From assembly GCF_900606115.1 (NCBI RefSeq), contig NZ_UWPJ01000018.1, positions 174,181 through 238,180 on the forward strand: 64,000 bases of DNA, read 5' to 3'. Under the pieces are notes generated by a model. That model had not been told where the DNA came from and searched no databases. It was given only the letters and a program-made list of their open reading frames with translations. The DNA comes from Pigmentiphaga humi (GTDB lineage: Bacteria; Pseudomonadota; Gammaproteobacteria; Burkholderiales; Burkholderiaceae_B). Shown here in pieces: positions 8,546 to 17,722 of the stretch. Position numbers and translations under genes: made by a program. The first letter of the stretch is position 1. Each line of letters starts with the position of its first letter.

Positions 8546-9109
8546 TCAAGCCAACGTTTCCGGATAAGGCTCGCGCACCCGCTCTTGCATGCCGGCCATT
8601 ACGCCGAGCAGGCTCTTGCCCTGGATACCGTTGAAGCCGCGCACGCCGGCGCGCGCCAGATGAACGGCACGCGCACCAGGCCCCGGTAGTGGATGGGGCC
8701 TTTCAACATCAGTTGATGGTCACCCAGGTAGTCGCCATGGTCGCTGGTAAAGATGACCACGGTGTTGTCCGCCAGACTCAACCGTTCCGGCGCCGCCATC
8801 ACGCGGCCGATCTGGCAGTCGATGTTGGAGATGGAACCGTAGTTCAGCGCCAGGGCTTCTCTGGCCTCGCGTTCGGTGCAGGCAAAAATGGCCGCCGTAT
8901 GCTTGACCGCCTTGCCTTCGTCGCGTTGGCGGCGCAGCCAGCGCACGTGCGGTAGCCCGTCTCGCGCAGCACGTCCACGAAAGTGCCCGACCGCAGATCC
9001 AGCGGAATGCCGTTTTGGCGCGGCCCCCCGGGGGGCGGTACTGGCGGACCAGCGGAGCCGGATCCGCTGTGCCCTGGGTCGAACCGGCGCGAACTGAGAT
9101 AATCGTTCA
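8546..9109 (-). pseudogene. Sulfatase remnant (deleted and frameshifted)
   Basis: Three pieces of an alkaline-phosphatase-fold sulfatase read in different frames on the minus strand. The 5' piece starts MNDYLSSRRF at 9109 and continues after a dispersed repeat into NGIPLDLRSGTFVDVLRETGYRT. The second piece, in another frame, begins VRWLRRQRDEGK near 8945 and holds NYGSISNIDCQIGRV and VVIFTSDHGDYLGDHQLMLKGP. The last piece, after a second frameshift near 8655, reads GVRGFNGIQGKSLL and ends PETLA. The N-terminal catalytic Cys/Ser motif and the middle domain are missing, so no sulfatase can be made. The gene probably once worked with the adjacent divergent Bug receptor. Confidence 0.8.
9019..9082. 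repeat. Dispersed GC-rich repeat, copy 1
   Basis: The segment running from CGCGGCCCCCC to CCCTGGGTCGA matches the element at 61084-61164 over about 60 bases with roughly ten differences; both share GAGCCGGATCCGC and CCCTGGGTCGA. Here it lies inside the 5' part of the sulfatase remnant, between the codons for DYLSSRR and NGIPLD, so it may be an insertion that helped inactivate the gene. Confidence 0.7.
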
Positions 9110-9133
9110 TCTTATACGGCATCAGGAGACGCC

Positions 9134-10096
9134 ATGTTCCGTAAAGTCTGCGCGGTCGCCATGCTGGCGTTCGCCGCTACGGGCGCTTGTGCCCAAGGCT
9201 ACCCGTCCAAGCCCATCCGCCTGCTGATCCCGTTCCCGCCGGGCGGAGGCACCGATATCCTGTCGCGCCTGATCGCCAATCGACTCGGCGAAGCCGAGAA
9301 ATGGACGGTGGTGTCCGAGAACCGGGCCGGCGCCGGCGGCACCATAGGCATTGCCGCGGCAGTGCGGGCCGCGCCCACCGGCTATGAAATGGTCATGGGC
9401 CAGAAAGACAACCTGGTCGTCGCGCCTTACCTGTACAAGAGCGTGACCTACGATCCCACGCGCGACCTCGTGGCCGTCGCGCACGTGGGCTACACGCCCA
9501 TCCTGATCGTCACCCAGGCGAACTCGCGCTTCAAGTCCCTGGCCGACGTGGTGGCCGCCGCCAAGGCCGCGCCCGGCACCATCACCTATGGCTCGCCGGG
9601 CAGCGGCACGACCATCCACCTCGCGGGCGAGATATTCAAAGACGCGGCGGGCATCGACATCCGCCACATTCCCTACAAAGGTTCGAACGCGGCGATGATG
9701 GACGTGCTCGCGGGCAACGTCGACCTGATGGTGTCTTCCGTTCCTTCCGCGATGGCGCAGATCCAGTCCGGCAAGCTGCGCCCCCTGGCCGTTACCAGCG
9801 CCAGGCGCAGCACCTCGCTGCCCGACGTGCCCACGGTCGCGGAACTCGGCTACAAAGGCTTCGACGTCAGCACCTGGTATGGCCTGTTCATGCCGGCCGG
9901 CACCCCCAAGGAAATCGTCGCGACCATGAACCAGGCGGTGAACAAGCTCCTGGCCATGCCCGAAACCCGCGACGCCATCCATGCCCAGGGAGCCGAGGCG
10001 CAAGCCATGTCGTCCGACGAATTCGCCGCCCTGCTCAAGGCCGACTACCAGAAGTGGAAAGGCATCGTTCAGGCGGCGGGGGTGACCGTCGAATAA
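9134..10096 (+). CDS. Bug/TctC-type tripartite tricarboxylate transporter receptor
   Basis: A 320-aa periplasmic binding protein with a signal peptide ending near GACAQG. It has the family blocks YPSKPIRLLIPFPPGGGTD, ENRAGAGGTIG, YGSPGSGTTIHLAGE and LPDVPTVAELGYKG. The ATG at 9134 follows CAGGAGACGCC. It is divergent from the sulfatase remnant, separated by only about 24 bases from its reading frame, which suggests a former sulfo-ester uptake and hydrolysis pair. The ligand is unknown. Confidence 0.9.
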   Translation: MFRKVCAVAMLAFAATGACAQGYPSKPIRLLIPFPPGGGTDILSRLIANRLGEAEKWTVVSENRAGAGGTIGIAAAVRAAPTGYEMVMGQKDNLVVAPYLYKSVTYDPTRDLVAVAHVGYTPILIVTQANSRFKSLADVVAAAKAAPGTITYGSPGSGTTIHLAGEIFKDAAGIDIRHIPYKGSNAAMMDVLAGNVDLMVSSVPSAMAQIQSGKLRPLAVTSARRSTSLPDVPTVAELGYKGFDVSTWYGLFMPAGTPKEIVATMNQAVNKLLAMPETRDAIHAQGAEAQAMSSDEFAALLKADYQKWKGIVQAAGVTVE

Positions 10097-10265
10097 ACAC
10101 GGCCCATCTGCGCGAAGTCGACTGAAACATTTGGATGGCCGGCGCGCCGAACCCGCTGCGCCCCGCCGGGTCTATCTTCTCGAGCGGCCGTGCCCATTGC
10201 CGGGCCAGCCGCTGGAATCCTTTTCCGGCCGGCCCTGTCGAGGCCGGTTCCTCCAGGAGAGCATG

Positions 10266-10712
10266 ATGAAGACCAGGCGTTTGCTGACCAGTATCGTATT
10301 GGGCGCCTTCGTTGCGGTATCGGGCACTGCCATGGCGCAAGGCGGCCCGGGACGCGGCAACGGTCCCGACCGTGGCGCCAGCCATGGCGGCCCGGGCGGC
10401 GGCCCCCATGGCGGGCCGGGGGCCGGCGGCGGCGCGCCCGGCCACAACGGCCCCGGCATGCGCCCTGGCAACCGCCCGCATGCCGGCCCTCCGGGACAGG
10501 CCAATTACCGCCCGGATCCGCGTTACGAGCGCTGGGCCAAGGGGCAGCGCGTTCCCCTGCCCTACCGCGGTCCGCAATACGTGGTCGACAACTGGCGCGG
10601 CCATCACCTGGCGCCGCCGCCTCGTGGCTACCACTGGATCAACGTCGGCGCCGATTATTTCCTGGTGGGCGTGGCCACCGGCATCGTCCTGCAGGCCATC
10701 TTCGGGCAATAG
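10266..10712 (+). CDS. RcnB-family periplasmic protein
   Basis: A 148-aa protein. The signal peptide ends AMAQG, then comes a low-complexity Gly/Pro/His/Asn-rich stretch (about residues 22-80), then a C-terminal RcnB domain (YERWAKGQRVPLPYRGPQYVV, then PPRGYHWINVGADYFLVGVATG). E. coli RcnB is a periplasmic protein needed for nickel and cobalt homeostasis; the His-rich linker would suit metal binding, but that is inference. Two ATGs are adjacent; 10266 is six bases from AGGAG and preferred over 10263. It is a single gene between two Bug receptors. Confidence 0.8.
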   Translation: MKTRRLLTSIVLGAFVAVSGTAMAQGGPGRGNGPDRGASHGGPGGGPHGGPGAGGGAPGHNGPGMRPGNRPHAGPPGQANYRPDPRYERWAKGQRVPLPYRGPQYVVDNWRGHHLAPPPRGYHWINVGADYFLVGVATGIVLQAIFGQ

Positions 10713-10774
10713 CATCGCATGGCCCTGCAAGCGCCGCGTACGATCCGCGCGGCGCTTGCCCGCAACAGGCCTGT

Positions 10775-11749
10775 CTACAACTGGATTCCCAGCTGTTCGA
10801 CCAGCCCGCCCCATTTCTTTTCTCCCTCCACGATGGAACGCCGGGCTTCCTCGACCGAGCCGCCGGCCGGCTCGGCGCCTTCCGCCGCGAGGCTGGAGCG
10901 CGCCTCCGGCGAATTGAGCACCCGGTTCACGTCGCGGTTGAGCCGCTCCAGCACCTCCTTGGGCGTGCCGGCCGGCGCCATCAGGCCGAACCAGCCCACG
11001 GCCTCATAGCCGGGCAGGCCCGCCTCGGCCACCGTCGGGACCTCGGGCAGCAGCGGCGAACGCCGGGCGCTGGTCACCGCCAGCGCTTTGAGCTTGCCGC
11101 TCTTGATCTGCTCGCGCACCAGCGGGAACGGCGCGAAATTGAGCTGGATCTGGCCGGCTATCGTATCTGCCACCGACGGGCCGCTGCCCTTGTACGGAAC
11201 GTGGATCAGCTTGACCCCCGCCATGGAGGCGAACAGTTCGCCGAACAAGTGGTTCGACGAGCCATTTCCCGACGAGCCGTAATTGAGCTTGCCCGGATGC
11301 TGCCGCGCATACTCGATCAGGCCTTTCACGTCGGAAAAAGGCATGCGTTCGTTGGCCACGAGCACCACGGGCGGCGTGGCGATCAGCGCCACCGGCGCGA
11401 GGTCCTTGACCGGGTCGTAGCCGAGGTTTTTGTACAGGCTGCCCGCCACCAGGATGTTGCCGAACGACGCCAGCACCGTGGTGTAGCCGTCGGGCTTGGA
11501 TTTGGCGACCTGCTCGACGCCTATGGTGCCCGCCGCACCCGGCTTGTTCTCGACCACGACCGGCTGATTCCAGGCCTGGCTGAGCCCTTGCGAGATCACG
11601 CGTCCGAGCATGTCGGTGTTGCCGCCTGGCGTGTACGGAACGATCAGCCGGCTGGGGCGGGACGGAAAACCTTCGTCGGCGGCGTGGACGGCCAGGCCGG
11701 CGGCTGCAACCATACAGCCCGCCGCAATCGACAGCATGCGCTTGTTCAT
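10775..11749 (-). CDS. Bug/TctC-type tripartite tricarboxylate transporter receptor
   Basis: A 324-aa periplasmic binding protein with a signal peptide ending AVHAAD. Family blocks are FPSRPSRLIVPYTPGGNTD, VVENKPGAAGTIG, YGSSGNGSSNHLFGELF and LPEVPTVAEAGLPGYE. GGGAGAG lies just before the ATG at 11749; the longer open frame upstream overlaps tauD. It is the last gene of a run TauD-like then Bug, only 10 bases after the TauD-like gene, and is therefore probably controlled by the GntR regulator next to them. Confidence 0.9.
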   Translation of the reverse strand: MNKRMLSIAAGCMVAAAGLAVHAADEGFPSRPSRLIVPYTPGGNTDMLGRVISQGLSQAWNQPVVVENKPGAAGTIGVEQVAKSKPDGYTTVLASFGNILVAGSLYKNLGYDPVKDLAPVALIATPPVVLVANERMPFSDVKGLIEYARQHPGKLNYGSSGNGSSNHLFGELFASMAGVKLIHVPYKGSGPSVADTIAGQIQLNFAPFPLVREQIKSGKLKALAVTSARRSPLLPEVPTVAEAGLPGYEAVGWFGLMAPAGTPKEVLERLNRDVNRVLNSPEARSSLAAEGAEPAGGSVEEARRSIVEGEKKWGGLVEQLGIQL

Positions 11750-11759
11750 GGCGCTCTCC

Positions 11760-12785
11760 CTAGACAGTGGCCGCGGCGCGCCCGTGGCGGCGCTCGTAGG
11801 AAGTGCCGAACTCCCGCGTCTGGCGGAACACTTCGGGCAGCGGGCGGCCATTGGGCAGGGTCACCCAGGCTCGCAACAAGTGCCGGCGCTGCGCCGGATC
11901 GTCGTGGTCCTGGTATTTGGTGCGTGCATGCAGCACGCTGTAGTTGTTGCCGATCTGGATGTCGCCGGGCTCCATGCTGAAACTGAGCTGCACCTGCGGA
12001 TCGTTGCAGATCTCCTCTACCAGTTCGATGGCCTGAGCCTCGGCCTGCGTCCAGCGCGGCACGTCGGGCAGTTCCTGGGCCAGCCGCAGGTAGCGCCGCT
12101 TGTAGAGCGCGCTCAGCTTGCCCTCGAAGAAGTTGAGGATGGGAACCGACTGGATGCGCAGGCCGCCGCGATGCTGGCCGCGCGTATCGAAATGGTAGGG
12201 CTGCTGCAGCACGTCGACCAGGTCGGGCCGGCGGCGCAGCACTTCGTTGTAGAGCGCGGCGACGCTCACCAGCTTGCTCACGCCGCCCGACCTGGCGGTG
12301 CGCAGGCAGAGCAACATGAATGCGTCGCCGCCATCGTTATGGAAGGTCAGCTCGTCGTCGGTCTGGTAGCTGCGCACCGAGTTGTCGTTCGATACCTTCA
12401 GTCCGGTGTTGGTGACGCTGTGCATGCGGTTGCCCGCGCCATCCTGCTCCTGCGGATCGCCCAGGTGCACCGACAGCCCCCAGAACAGAATGCGCGCGTC
12501 GTCGTCGCTGTAGTCGGCAATGGGCAGGCCGCGCAGCAGCGCGAAGCCACGCCCCCCCTCCAGCTCCTCGCGCACGCGCTCCAGCCGCGCCGCCATGCGG
12601 GGAATGGGAAAGTCCTCCGGGCCGAATGCCGCCGGCGCCAGGCCGCGCGCCTTGCAGGCGGCCACCGTCGCGGCAAGCTCGTCGGTCTCGGCGCGGTCCA
12701 GCCGCCAGATCCAATCGGTCCGCCCGGCAAGGCTGGACCCCGTCCAGACCTCCGGTCCCGTCAATGGCTGCGCAACACGATTCAT
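11760..12785 (-). CDS. TauD/TfdA-family Fe(II)/2-oxoglutarate dioxygenase
   Basis: A 341-aa double-stranded beta-helix oxygenase. The facial triad is visible: H149 and D151 in TFHNDGGD, and H286 in NYSVLHART. The 2-oxoglutarate-binding arginine is R305 in RRHLLRAW. Members hydroxylate aliphatic sulfonates, phenoxyacids, carnitine-like or other small acids, and the sequence does not tell which. It is 10 bases upstream of a Bug receptor gene on the same strand. A perfect palindrome lies just upstream, consistent with control by the adjacent GntR protein. Confidence 0.88.
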   Translation of the reverse strand: MNRVAQPLTGPEVWTGSSLAGRTDWIWRLDRAETDELAATVAACKARGLAPAAFGPEDFPIPRMAARLERVREELEGGRGFALLRGLPIADYSDDDARILFWGLSVHLGDPQEQDGAGNRMHSVTNTGLKVSNDNSVRSYQTDDELTFHNDGGDAFMLLCLRTARSGGVSKLVSVAALYNEVLRRRPDLVDVLQQPYHFDTRGQHRGGLRIQSVPILNFFEGKLSALYKRRYLRLAQELPDVPRWTQAEAQAIELVEEICNDPQVQLSFSMEPGDIQIGNNYSVLHARTKYQDHDDPAQRRHLLRAWVTLPNGRPLPEVFRQTREFGTSYERRHGRAAATV

Positions 12786-12812
12786 TTCGGCCTCCGTTTT
12801 GATGACTTTAAT

Positions 12813-12824
12813 ATTGTCGACAAT
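12813..12824. promoter_or_regulatory. Palindromic operator upstream of the TauD-Bug operon
   Basis: ATTGTCGACAAT is a perfect 12-base palindrome in an AT-rich gap, 28 bases upstream of the TauD-like start. GntR proteins of the FCD (FadR/VanR) type bind palindromes of this kind, often centred TTGT..ACAA. The GntR gene ends 62 bases away. The same hexamer appears as single half sites (GACAAT 17723-17728, ATTGTC 17750-17755) in the divergent promoter region at 17.7 kb. Confidence 0.65.
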
Positions 12825-12885
12825 TTAAAAACCATACTTCATCGACACCGCCAAGGCAACGGCACTCCGGGTAATTCCTGCGTGC

Positions 12886-13632
12886 TCAGGAAACCTCGCG
12901 CGACGCCAACTGGCGCCGGATCTCCTTGCTGTTCTCTTCCAGGCGGCGCGCCCAGAGCCGCTCGGCCTCGTCCGCATCCTGCCGGCGGAAAGCCTGCAGC
13001 GACTTGCGCCACAGCGCGAGCGAGCGTTTGCGGCGCTCGGGGCTGTGCAGCCCGATCCGGGTATAGCGGAACATCTGCAGCGACAGCGATGCGATCAGGG
13101 CGAACAGCCTGTCGTTGCCGCTGTGCGCGGCGCAGCACAGGGTCAGGCGCGCCAGCGTCTCGCCGAAGGCATCGCCGCCCTGCGGATCATCGGCCAGCGG
13201 CGCCAGCTTGGCAACGCCGTCCTCCAGGATGGCCAACAGTTCGGGCGACGGCGCCGTGGCCACCCGCCGCGCCACCAGCCGTATCAGGCTGACGCGCACC
13301 TCCAGCAATTCCTCGACCTCCCGGGTGGACAGCTGCGTGGCCTGCGCGCCGCGGCGCGGATGGATGCGGACGATGCCCTCTTTCTCGAGCAGGCGCATCG
13401 CCTCGCGCACCGGACTGCGGCTGACGCCGAATTCATCGGCGATATCCTGTTCGCGCACCCACTCGCCCGGCGCAATGGTTTCATTGAGGATGCGGTCGCC
13501 GATGTGGGCGGCGATCTGCTCCGGCAGCGTCAGCGTCTTGCACTGCCCCAGCAGCCAGCGAAAACTGGTGGCGCTGCCTTCGCCGCCAGCCATCAGGAAT
13601 GCGGAGGATCGGGTGACTGCGGATGGCTCCAT
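12886..13632 (-). CDS. GntR-family regulator (FCD type)
   Basis: A 248-aa protein. The winged helix is IAAHIGDRILNETIAPGEWV followed by EQDIADEFGVSRSPVREAMRLLEKEG, then a helical FCD ligand-binding domain (VRVSLIRLVARRVA and on to LWRKSLQAFRRQDADEAERLW). Such regulators usually bind organic acids. It lies between the TRAP transporter genes and the TauD-Bug operon, all on the same strand. The 12-base palindrome downstream of it fits an FCD operator. The start at 13632 (MEPSAV) is chosen because it follows a gap; MAGGEG further in is an alternative. Confidence 0.85.
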   Translation of the reverse strand: MEPSAVTRSSAFLMAGGEGSATSFRWLLGQCKTLTLPEQIAAHIGDRILNETIAPGEWVREQDIADEFGVSRSPVREAMRLLEKEGIVRIHPRRGAQATQLSTREVEELLEVRVSLIRLVARRVATAPSPELLAILEDGVAKLAPLADDPQGGDAFGETLARLTLCCAAHSGNDRLFALIASLSLQMFRYTRIGLHSPERRKRSLALWRKSLQAFRRQDADEAERLWARRLEENSKEIRRQLASREVS

Positions 13633-13756
13633 CGAATGCCCTATACGTGTTGCCCGGGGGACGCATGCGGAATGCGACCAGGCGCAGTATACGGCGCGGC
13701 ATGCCCAGCCTGCTGCCCGATGCCTCGAGCCGGACATGCCGCAAGATGCGGGACGG

Positions 13757-15058
13757 CTAGCGCATGATCGAGGGCAGCCAGAGCGCCAGGCCGGGAAACA
13801 CCGCAATGGCAACCAGGCGCACCACGTCGGACACCATGAAAGGAATGACGCCCTTGTAAATGGACCTGAGCGACAGGCTGGGCACCATGGCTTTCATGAT
13901 GAAGACGTTCAGCCCCACCGGCGGCGAGATCATGGCCATCTCGACCACGATGATCAGCACGATGCCCCACCAGATCGGATCCAGGCCCAGGCTGACGATG
14001 ACGGGCGCCACCACCGGCACCGTCAGAAAGATCATGGCGAAGCCGTCGATGAACATGCCCAGGACCACATAGCACAGGAGCAGCAGCGCGACCACCGCCA
14101 TCGGCTCCAGGTGCAGGGCCTGGATTCCGGCCATGGTCCGCTCGGGCAGGCCGGAGATGTTGACGAACTGATTGATCACCATGGCGCCCGCCGCCACGAC
14201 GTAGATCATGGACGCCGTGGTCAGCGCCTCTTTGAGCGCCTCGGTAAAGCGCTGCCAGCTCATGCGGCGGCGCCAGCACGCGAACGCGAGCGCGCCGCCG
14301 GCGCCTATGCCGCCTGCTTCGGTTGTCGTGAAAATACCGAAGAAGATGCCGCATACGATCATGCCGAACAGCAGCAGTACGCCCCAGACCGACCCCAGCG
14401 CCTTGATCCGTTCGGCCCACGTGACCGAGGAATGCGAGCGCGGCAGCCAGCCCGGCACGAGCTGGACCAGCGCGACCACGACCAGCAGGTAGCACGCCAG
14501 CTGTATCACCGCGGGAATCAGCGCCGCCATGAACAGGCTGCCCAGGCTGGTCTCGGTCAGCATGCCATAGATGATCAGCGCGCCGCTGGGCGGGATCAGG
14601 ATGCCCATGGTCCCGCCCGCCGCCACCGTGCCCGCGGCCAGGCCCTGGTCATAGCGCAGCCGGCTCATGGCCGGCACCGCGATGCGGCTCATGGTCGCGG
14701 TGGATGCCGCCGAGTTGTGCGACAGCGACGCAAAACCCGCGCACGCCAGAATGGAAGCCATGGCCACGCCGCCGCGAAAGCGGCTGAACCAGACGTCGGC
14801 GGCATTGAACAGATCGTCGGCCAGACCCGCCTTGGTGACGAACACGCCCATGGCCAGGAACAGCGGCAATACGGAGAACTGGAAATTCATCGCCAGTTCC
14901 ATGACGGCCTGCTCGGCCACCGACAGGCCGGCATCCAGGCCGCGCGGATGGAGCGCCGCGATGCCGCCTATGCCGCACAACAGCATGTTGAAGCCCAGCG
15001 GCAGCCGCGTCAGCGCCATCAGCGCCAGCATGGCGACGCCCACGATGATGATGGTCAT
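13757..15058 (-). CDS. TRAP transporter large membrane subunit (DctM type)
   Basis: A 433-aa, about 12-helix inner-membrane protein. Recognisable blocks are LTRLPLGFNMLLCGIGG near the start, LFLAMGVFVTKAGLADDLF, and GGTMGILIPPSGALIIYGMLTE, the signature of the DctM/YiaN family. It forms the sodium-driven channel of a tripartite ATP-independent transporter with the DctQ and DctP genes just upstream. The ATG at 15058 overlaps the stop of the DctQ gene (ATGA). Confidence 0.93.
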   Translation of the reverse strand: MTIIIVGVAMLALMALTRLPLGFNMLLCGIGGIAALHPRGLDAGLSVAEQAVMELAMNFQFSVLPLFLAMGVFVTKAGLADDLFNAADVWFSRFRGGVAMASILACAGFASLSHNSAASTATMSRIAVPAMSRLRYDQGLAAGTVAAGGTMGILIPPSGALIIYGMLTETSLGSLFMAALIPAVIQLACYLLVVVALVQLVPGWLPRSHSSVTWAERIKALGSVWGVLLLFGMIVCGIFFGIFTTTEAGGIGAGGALAFACWRRRMSWQRFTEALKEALTTASMIYVVAAGAMVINQFVNISGLPERTMAGIQALHLEPMAVVALLLLCYVVLGMFIDGFAMIFLTVPVVAPVIVSLGLDPIWWGIVLIIVVEMAMISPPVGLNVFIMKAMVPSLSLRSIYKGVIPFMVSDVVRLVAIAVFPGLALWLPSIMR

Positions 15059-15597
15059 GTCGTCCCTTCCCCGGAACCGCCGGCTGCGCCATGCGCGGCA
15101 TCCGCGCGCGGCGGCCGGACGTACAGCGCCGCCGGCACGGCCAGGATGGCCAGCGCCGCCATGCCGAACACCACCCAGGCCAGGCGGATCTCCAGATAGC
15201 TGGTCAGGTAGTCGGTGGTCCACAGCGTGACCGAACTGCGCACCGCCATCCAGGCGAACAGGCCGCAGCACAGCACGCTGCCCGCCCAGGTAAAGACCTG
15301 CTCGACGCGGCGCAGCGGCCCGGGCAGCTTCTCAGCCAGCACGCCGACGCTGATGTGGGCGCGCTCCAGCGTGACCAGCGACAACCCGGCAAAGAACATG
15401 ATGCCGAGCAGGAAGGACACGATCTCGCTGGCGCCCGGCAGGGGCTTGTAGAAGTTGCGCCCCAGCACGTCGACGAAAGTCACGAGAATCATCGCTGCCA
15501 GGCTGGTCCCGCCCACTGCCGCCGCGAACCGCGACAGGCCGCGCATGAACCTGCTGCGCGGCGGGTCCGGCACCCGCTTGATGGACATCGCGCTCAT
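15055..15597 (-). CDS. TRAP transporter small membrane subunit (DctQ type)
   Basis: A 180-aa four-helix protein, with typical FVDVLGRNFYKPLPGASEIVSF in the first two helices and ERAHISVGVL after the second. It bridges receptor and channel subunits in TRAP transporters. Its ATG overlaps the stop of the DctP gene and its stop overlaps the start of the DctM gene, both in the ATGA form, so all three are coupled. MSIKRV at 15588 is an alternative start. Confidence 0.92.
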   Translation of the reverse strand: MSAMSIKRVPDPPRSRFMRGLSRFAAAVGGTSLAAMILVTFVDVLGRNFYKPLPGASEIVSFLLGIMFFAGLSLVTLERAHISVGVLAEKLPGPLRRVEQVFTWAGSVLCCGLFAWMAVRSSVTLWTTDYLTSYLEIRLAWVVFGMAALAILAVPAALYVRPPRADAAHGAAGGSGEGTT

Positions 15598-16622
15598 CTT
15601 TCGTGCGCGCCCGCCGCTTCGGCGGCCTTGGCCATTTCTTCGCGGTAGGCTTTGAGCACCTGTTCGGGATTGGCGACGCCTCGTTTGCGGGCGCTCTCGA
15701 CCCACTCGTACTCCTGCGTGCGCATGACCGGCTCCATCTTGGCCAGGATATCGGCGCTGGCCTGCGACACCTGCAGCTTGATGGCCTTCATGCCGTCGCG
15801 TTCGCGTTCGTCGATGGCCCTGCCGGTACGCTGCGGCAGCCCCTCGGCGGCGCGCTGCACTGCTGCGCGCTGCGCATCGCTCAGGCCGTTCCAGGTATCG
15901 CCGTTCATGACGACCGCGAACGAGACCGTGCCGAAGCCGCCCGGAACTTCCATCATGTACTTCACGTAGTCGCCCACCTTTTGCTGGGCGATCGTGCCCG
16001 GCCCCACCATGAACGCGTCCACCGTGTGCTTGGATGCGTATTCATAGAGCTGCGCCAGCGTCGAATACACCGCCACGCCGCCCAGTCCGCGCACGATGTC
16101 GGTCAGTTCGCCGGCCGGCGTCCAGACTTTCAGCGCGCGAAAATCCTCGATGGTCTTGACTTCCTTGTCGCTGCTGACGAGGTGGCGCGGCGGCAGCGTG
16201 TGCATGGACAGCAGCTTCATGCCCTTGAACTCGTTGGCCTGGTCGAAGTATTTCTGCTGGACGTTCCACAGCGCCACCGACGCCGATTCCGCATTGGCCG
16301 CGTTGAATGGCAGATCGGCGATCAGCGGCAATTGCAGCCGCGAACGCTGGGAGTAATGCGCGACCACGGCGAGGTCCGCCACCTTCTGCGAGACGATGTC
16401 CCACTGGCGGGGCGACGGCGCGAGCGAACTGGCCGGGATGGTGATCTTCAGCGTGCCGCCGGTCTCGGCTTCGATGCGCTTAGCGAAATCGACCACGGCA
16501 ATGCGGTGCACCGGGTCGAACGGCGGCAGGTAGCTGTTGTAGATCAGTTCCTTCGTCTGGGCCTGCGCGGCAGTTGCCAGGCAAGCGGCCACCGCGGCCG
16601 CCAGATGCTTCCAATCGATCAT
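15594..16622 (-). CDS. TRAP transporter substrate-binding protein (DctP type)
   Basis: A 342-aa periplasmic receptor with a signal peptide ending AAQAQT. DctP features include the conserved arginine region near VSSDKEVKTIEDFRALKVWT and the sequence VVMNGDTWNGLSDAQRAAVQ. It begins with LIYNSYLPPFDPVHR, which places it in the group that takes up 2-oxo or aromatic acids rather than in the classical C4 group, although the ligand is not certain. AGGAGA precedes the ATG at 16622. The VOC dioxygenase gene lies 69 bases upstream on the same strand. Confidence 0.92.
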   Translation of the reverse strand: MIDWKHLAAAVAACLATAAQAQTKELIYNSYLPPFDPVHRIAVVDFAKRIEAETGGTLKITIPASSLAPSPRQWDIVSQKVADLAVVAHYSQRSRLQLPLIADLPFNAANAESASVALWNVQQKYFDQANEFKGMKLLSMHTLPPRHLVSSDKEVKTIEDFRALKVWTPAGELTDIVRGLGGVAVYSTLAQLYEYASKHTVDAFMVGPGTIAQQKVGDYVKYMMEVPGGFGTVSFAVVMNGDTWNGLSDAQRAAVQRAAEGLPQRTGRAIDERERDGMKAIKLQVSQASADILAKMEPVMRTQEYEWVESARKRGVANPEQVLKAYREEMAKAAEAAGAHER

Positions 16623-16691
16623 GCTCGTCTCCTGCCTGTATCGGCTTTGCTTGTTTTTGTATCCGGCCATCCCGGCCGGTGGGCATGCGTG

Positions 16692-17603
16692 TCAATGCGG
16701 TTCGGAGTCTCCGGGGATCTTCAGCATCCAGAGATGGTGCTGAGGCGTTTTCTCCCAATGGCGCGGCACGAAGTCCTTGTCCATGCGGTCCATGTCGGAT
16801 GCGAATTCGATGCGCCCTCCGGCCGGCGACTGAAACATGCGGAACACGTTCGAGCCCAGGTTGTGCCGTCCCAGGCGGCGCGATTCCTTCCAGCCCTGCG
16901 CGATCATGTAGTTGCCGCCCTCGACGACCTCGTCGATGTCGTGCACCTCGAACGCGATGTGGTTGATGCCGAGCGCGTTGGTGCGGTGGCACAGCAGCAG
17001 GTTGTGGTGTTCGATGTCGCCCTCGCACTGCATGAACGTGCCCATCGGCCTGACGGTATCGATGGCGCGGAAGCGCAGCCTGTCGAGATAGAAGCGCTGC
17101 GCTTGCTCGTGGCCCGCGTCGAGCACGTCCCAGGCGGCATGCACGATGCGCAGCGGACGGGCGCGGCCATAGGGCGTGACGCCTTCGTTGCGGCGCTCGA
17201 CGTGGCCCAGTTGGTTGGTGCGCCGCGGCGGATCGGCCGCCTCGACCTTGTCGCTCAGCCGCAGGGCCACGCCGTAGCCCGACTCGTCGCGCGTACGCAC
17301 CACGCCGCCGGCGTCGACGCTGACCTCGCGGTCGCGTCCGAGTTCTGCGGCCAGCGCGTCGAGCGCGGCCTGCGTGCCGACGCCCCATGCGACCTCGCGG
17401 ACATTGGAGCCTGCGCTGCTGCGCGGCGGCAGGCTGGCATCGTCGGCGCGCAGGATGCGAACGAACTGGTTCACCGGCGTACGGAATGTCGCGCCGCTTC
17501 GTCCGGCGTCCACCGGCTCCAGGCCGACGTCGGTCATGAAGCGGGTACACAACTCCACGTCCTCGACGCCGTAGGTGACGGATTCGATGCGTTCAATGGT
17601 CAT
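16692..17603 (-). CDS. VOC-superfamily extradiol dioxygenase-like protein
   Basis: A 303-aa two-domain vicinal-oxygen-chelate protein. The C-terminal half keeps the complete metal triad of type I extradiol dioxygenases: H155 in RIVHAAWDV, H215 in GINHIAFEV and E266 in GRIEFASD. The N-terminal half is the catalytically silent repeat. Such enzymes cleave catechols next to the hydroxyls. It leads the TRAP operon and faces the AhpD-fold and reductase genes across a 257-base promoter region. A glyoxalase-type activity is less likely at this length. Confidence 0.82.
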   Translation of the reverse strand: MTIERIESVTYGVEDVELCTRFMTDVGLEPVDAGRSGATFRTPVNQFVRILRADDASLPPRSSAGSNVREVAWGVGTQAALDALAAELGRDREVSVDAGGVVRTRDESGYGVALRLSDKVEAADPPRRTNQLGHVERRNEGVTPYGRARPLRIVHAAWDVLDAGHEQAQRFYLDRLRFRAIDTVRPMGTFMQCEGDIEHHNLLLCHRTNALGINHIAFEVHDIDEVVEGGNYMIAQGWKESRRLGRHNLGSNVFRMFQSPAGGRIEFASDMDRMDKDFVPRHWEKTPQHHLWMLKIPGDSEPH

Positions 17604-17722
17604 GTCTGGGGCGGATCCTGCACGGGGCTGCGGGGTTGGGGATGGGAGGGCGATTGATCGTACCTACAAGGCCGACGCCGCCGCAACGGGCCCGGCGAGC
17701 ACGCTTATGTTGCACAGAACTG

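Noticed and set aside
9019..9082. Repeat copy 1 considered as the end of an insertion sequence
   Set aside because: No transposase, no terminal inverted repeats and no target duplication are visible; it matches a short intergenic repeat.
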